Origin: Pseudomonadota bacterium
Lineage (GTDB): Bacteria > Pseudomonadota > Alphaproteobacteria > Rhizobiales > Beijerinckiaceae
Assembly (NCBI GenBank): GCA_023452965.1
Contig: JAEXUU010000500.1
Span: 1 to 7,368, forward strand
Direction: 5' to 3'
DNA length: 7,368 nt
The notes below the pieces were generated by a model. That model did not search any database and was not told the origin of the DNA. It was given only the letters and a program-made list of their open reading frames with translations. A program made the position numbers and the translations under genes. Positions 6,856 to 7,368 of the stretch are shown piece by piece. The number at the start of each line of letters is the position of its first letter. The first letter of the stretch is position 1.

Positions 6856-7368
6856 TCAGCCCTCGCCGAGCAGCGACATCGCCTGGGTGATGTCGTTCTT
6901 CTCGAGCCGGCAGGCGACGCAATAGGCGGGGTTGAAGACGTTGGCGACGTCGTAGCGCACCATCTGGCCGAGCAGATGGCTCGCCTCGAGCGCATCGACG
7001 CCGAGATCCTCGACGATCCAGCGCAGCATCTCGGTCGTCGCGAACTGCAGCGGCTGGTCGAGCGGGCGGCCGCTCGCCAGGGTGATGATCTCGGTCGCGG
7101 TCTCGCAGCGCGGCCAGCGGCCCGGCGCGTTCTTGCGCAGATGCAGCGTGAACTCGATCTCGAAGCTGGTCTCGATGCCGGTGCCGACGATCTCGCCATC
7201 GCCCTGGCAGGCATGCCCGTCGCCGAGGAAGAACAGCCCGCCCTTCTCGGATACCGGAAAGGCGATGCGCGCCCCCGGCCCGAAGCGGCGATAGTCCATG
7301 TTGCCGCCATAGGCGCCGCTGGTCGCGGTCGAGATCGCCTGGCCGCGCTCGGGTGCGACGCCGAAGCA
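6856..7368 (-). CDS. Acetamidase/formamidase family protein, C-terminal part (partial)
   Basis: The reverse strand is open from the right edge to a TGA at 6856, giving the last 170 residues. The fragment reads CFGVAPERGQAISTATSGAY then GGNMDYRRFGPG, followed by FFLGDGHACQGDGEIVGTGIE, both hallmark segments of the FmdA/AmdA family, which hydrolyses formamide, acetamide or short amides to ammonia and the acid. The GDGHACQGDGE stretch (fragment residues 49-59) holds the conserved acidic and histidine residues expected near the active site. Full family proteins are about 300-410 residues, so roughly half is missing beyond the edge. The internal ATG at 7299 is not the start, because family-conserved sequence continues upstream of it. 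Substrate specificity cannot be told from this part. It converges on the AAC(6') gene. Confidence 0.9.
   Translation of the reverse strand, partial: CFGVAPERGQAISTATSGAYGGNMDYRRFGPGARIAFPVSEKGGLFFLGDGHACQGDGEIVGTGIETSFEIEFTLHLRKNAPGRWPRCETATEIITLASGRPLDQPLQFATTEMLRWIVEDLGVDALEASHLLGQMVRYDVANVFNPAYCVACRLEKNDITQAMSLLGEG

Noticed and set aside
1..7368. Mobile element, CRISPR array, tRNA or defence system
   Set aside because: No direct-repeat array, transposase, integrase, terminal inverted repeats, tRNA-like fold or defence-family domain was seen on reading both strands.

Overview
This is a GC-rich chromosomal window with strongly G/C-biased third codon positions and many long shadow ORFs. Together with a methylsuccinyl-CoA dehydrogenase (an ethylmalonyl-CoA pathway enzyme), this suggests an alphaproteobacterium, most likely Hyphomicrobiales (a Bosea- or Methylobacterium-like lineage). 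The assignment is inference from protein likeness and composition; no rRNA or tRNA gene is present to confirm it.

Layout, left to right. Bases 1-166 (minus) hold the start of an exported protein cut by the window edge: a long basic leader and a signal peptide, not detectable as a complete ORF. After a 177-bp divergent spacer with no convincing promoter comes a complete half-size ABC exporter (344-2068, plus). It converges on the methylsuccinyl-CoA dehydrogenase gene mcd (2133-3809, minus); the short spacer between them carries a perfect 9-bp-stem palindrome resembling a dispersed REP-type element. Upstream of mcd on the same strand lies an EamA/DMT-type permease (3886-4770, minus), with a 76-bp gap that would allow co-transcription. 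A 148-bp divergent spacer with a candidate sigma-70-like promoter leads into a plus-strand run of three genes: a YihY/BrkB inner-membrane protein (4919-5776), a RimJ/RimL-like GNAT acetyltransferase (5821-6339) and an AAC(6')-type aminoglycoside acetyltransferase (6389-6838). These are 44 and 49 bp apart and may form one operon. The last gene converges on the C-terminal 170 codons of an acetamidase/formamidase-family amidohydrolase (6856-7368, minus), cut by the right edge.

Functionally this is a mixed housekeeping and accessory neighbourhood, not a single pathway. The clearest metabolic statement is mcd, which makes mesaconyl-CoA during acetyl-CoA assimilation without isocitrate lyase. The clearest phenotype-related gene is the AAC(6') homologue, whose composition matches its surroundings and which shows no integron or transposon signs. 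I found no CRISPR array, insertion sequence, RNA gene, phage module or defence system, and no convincing evidence of an undescribed multi-gene system.
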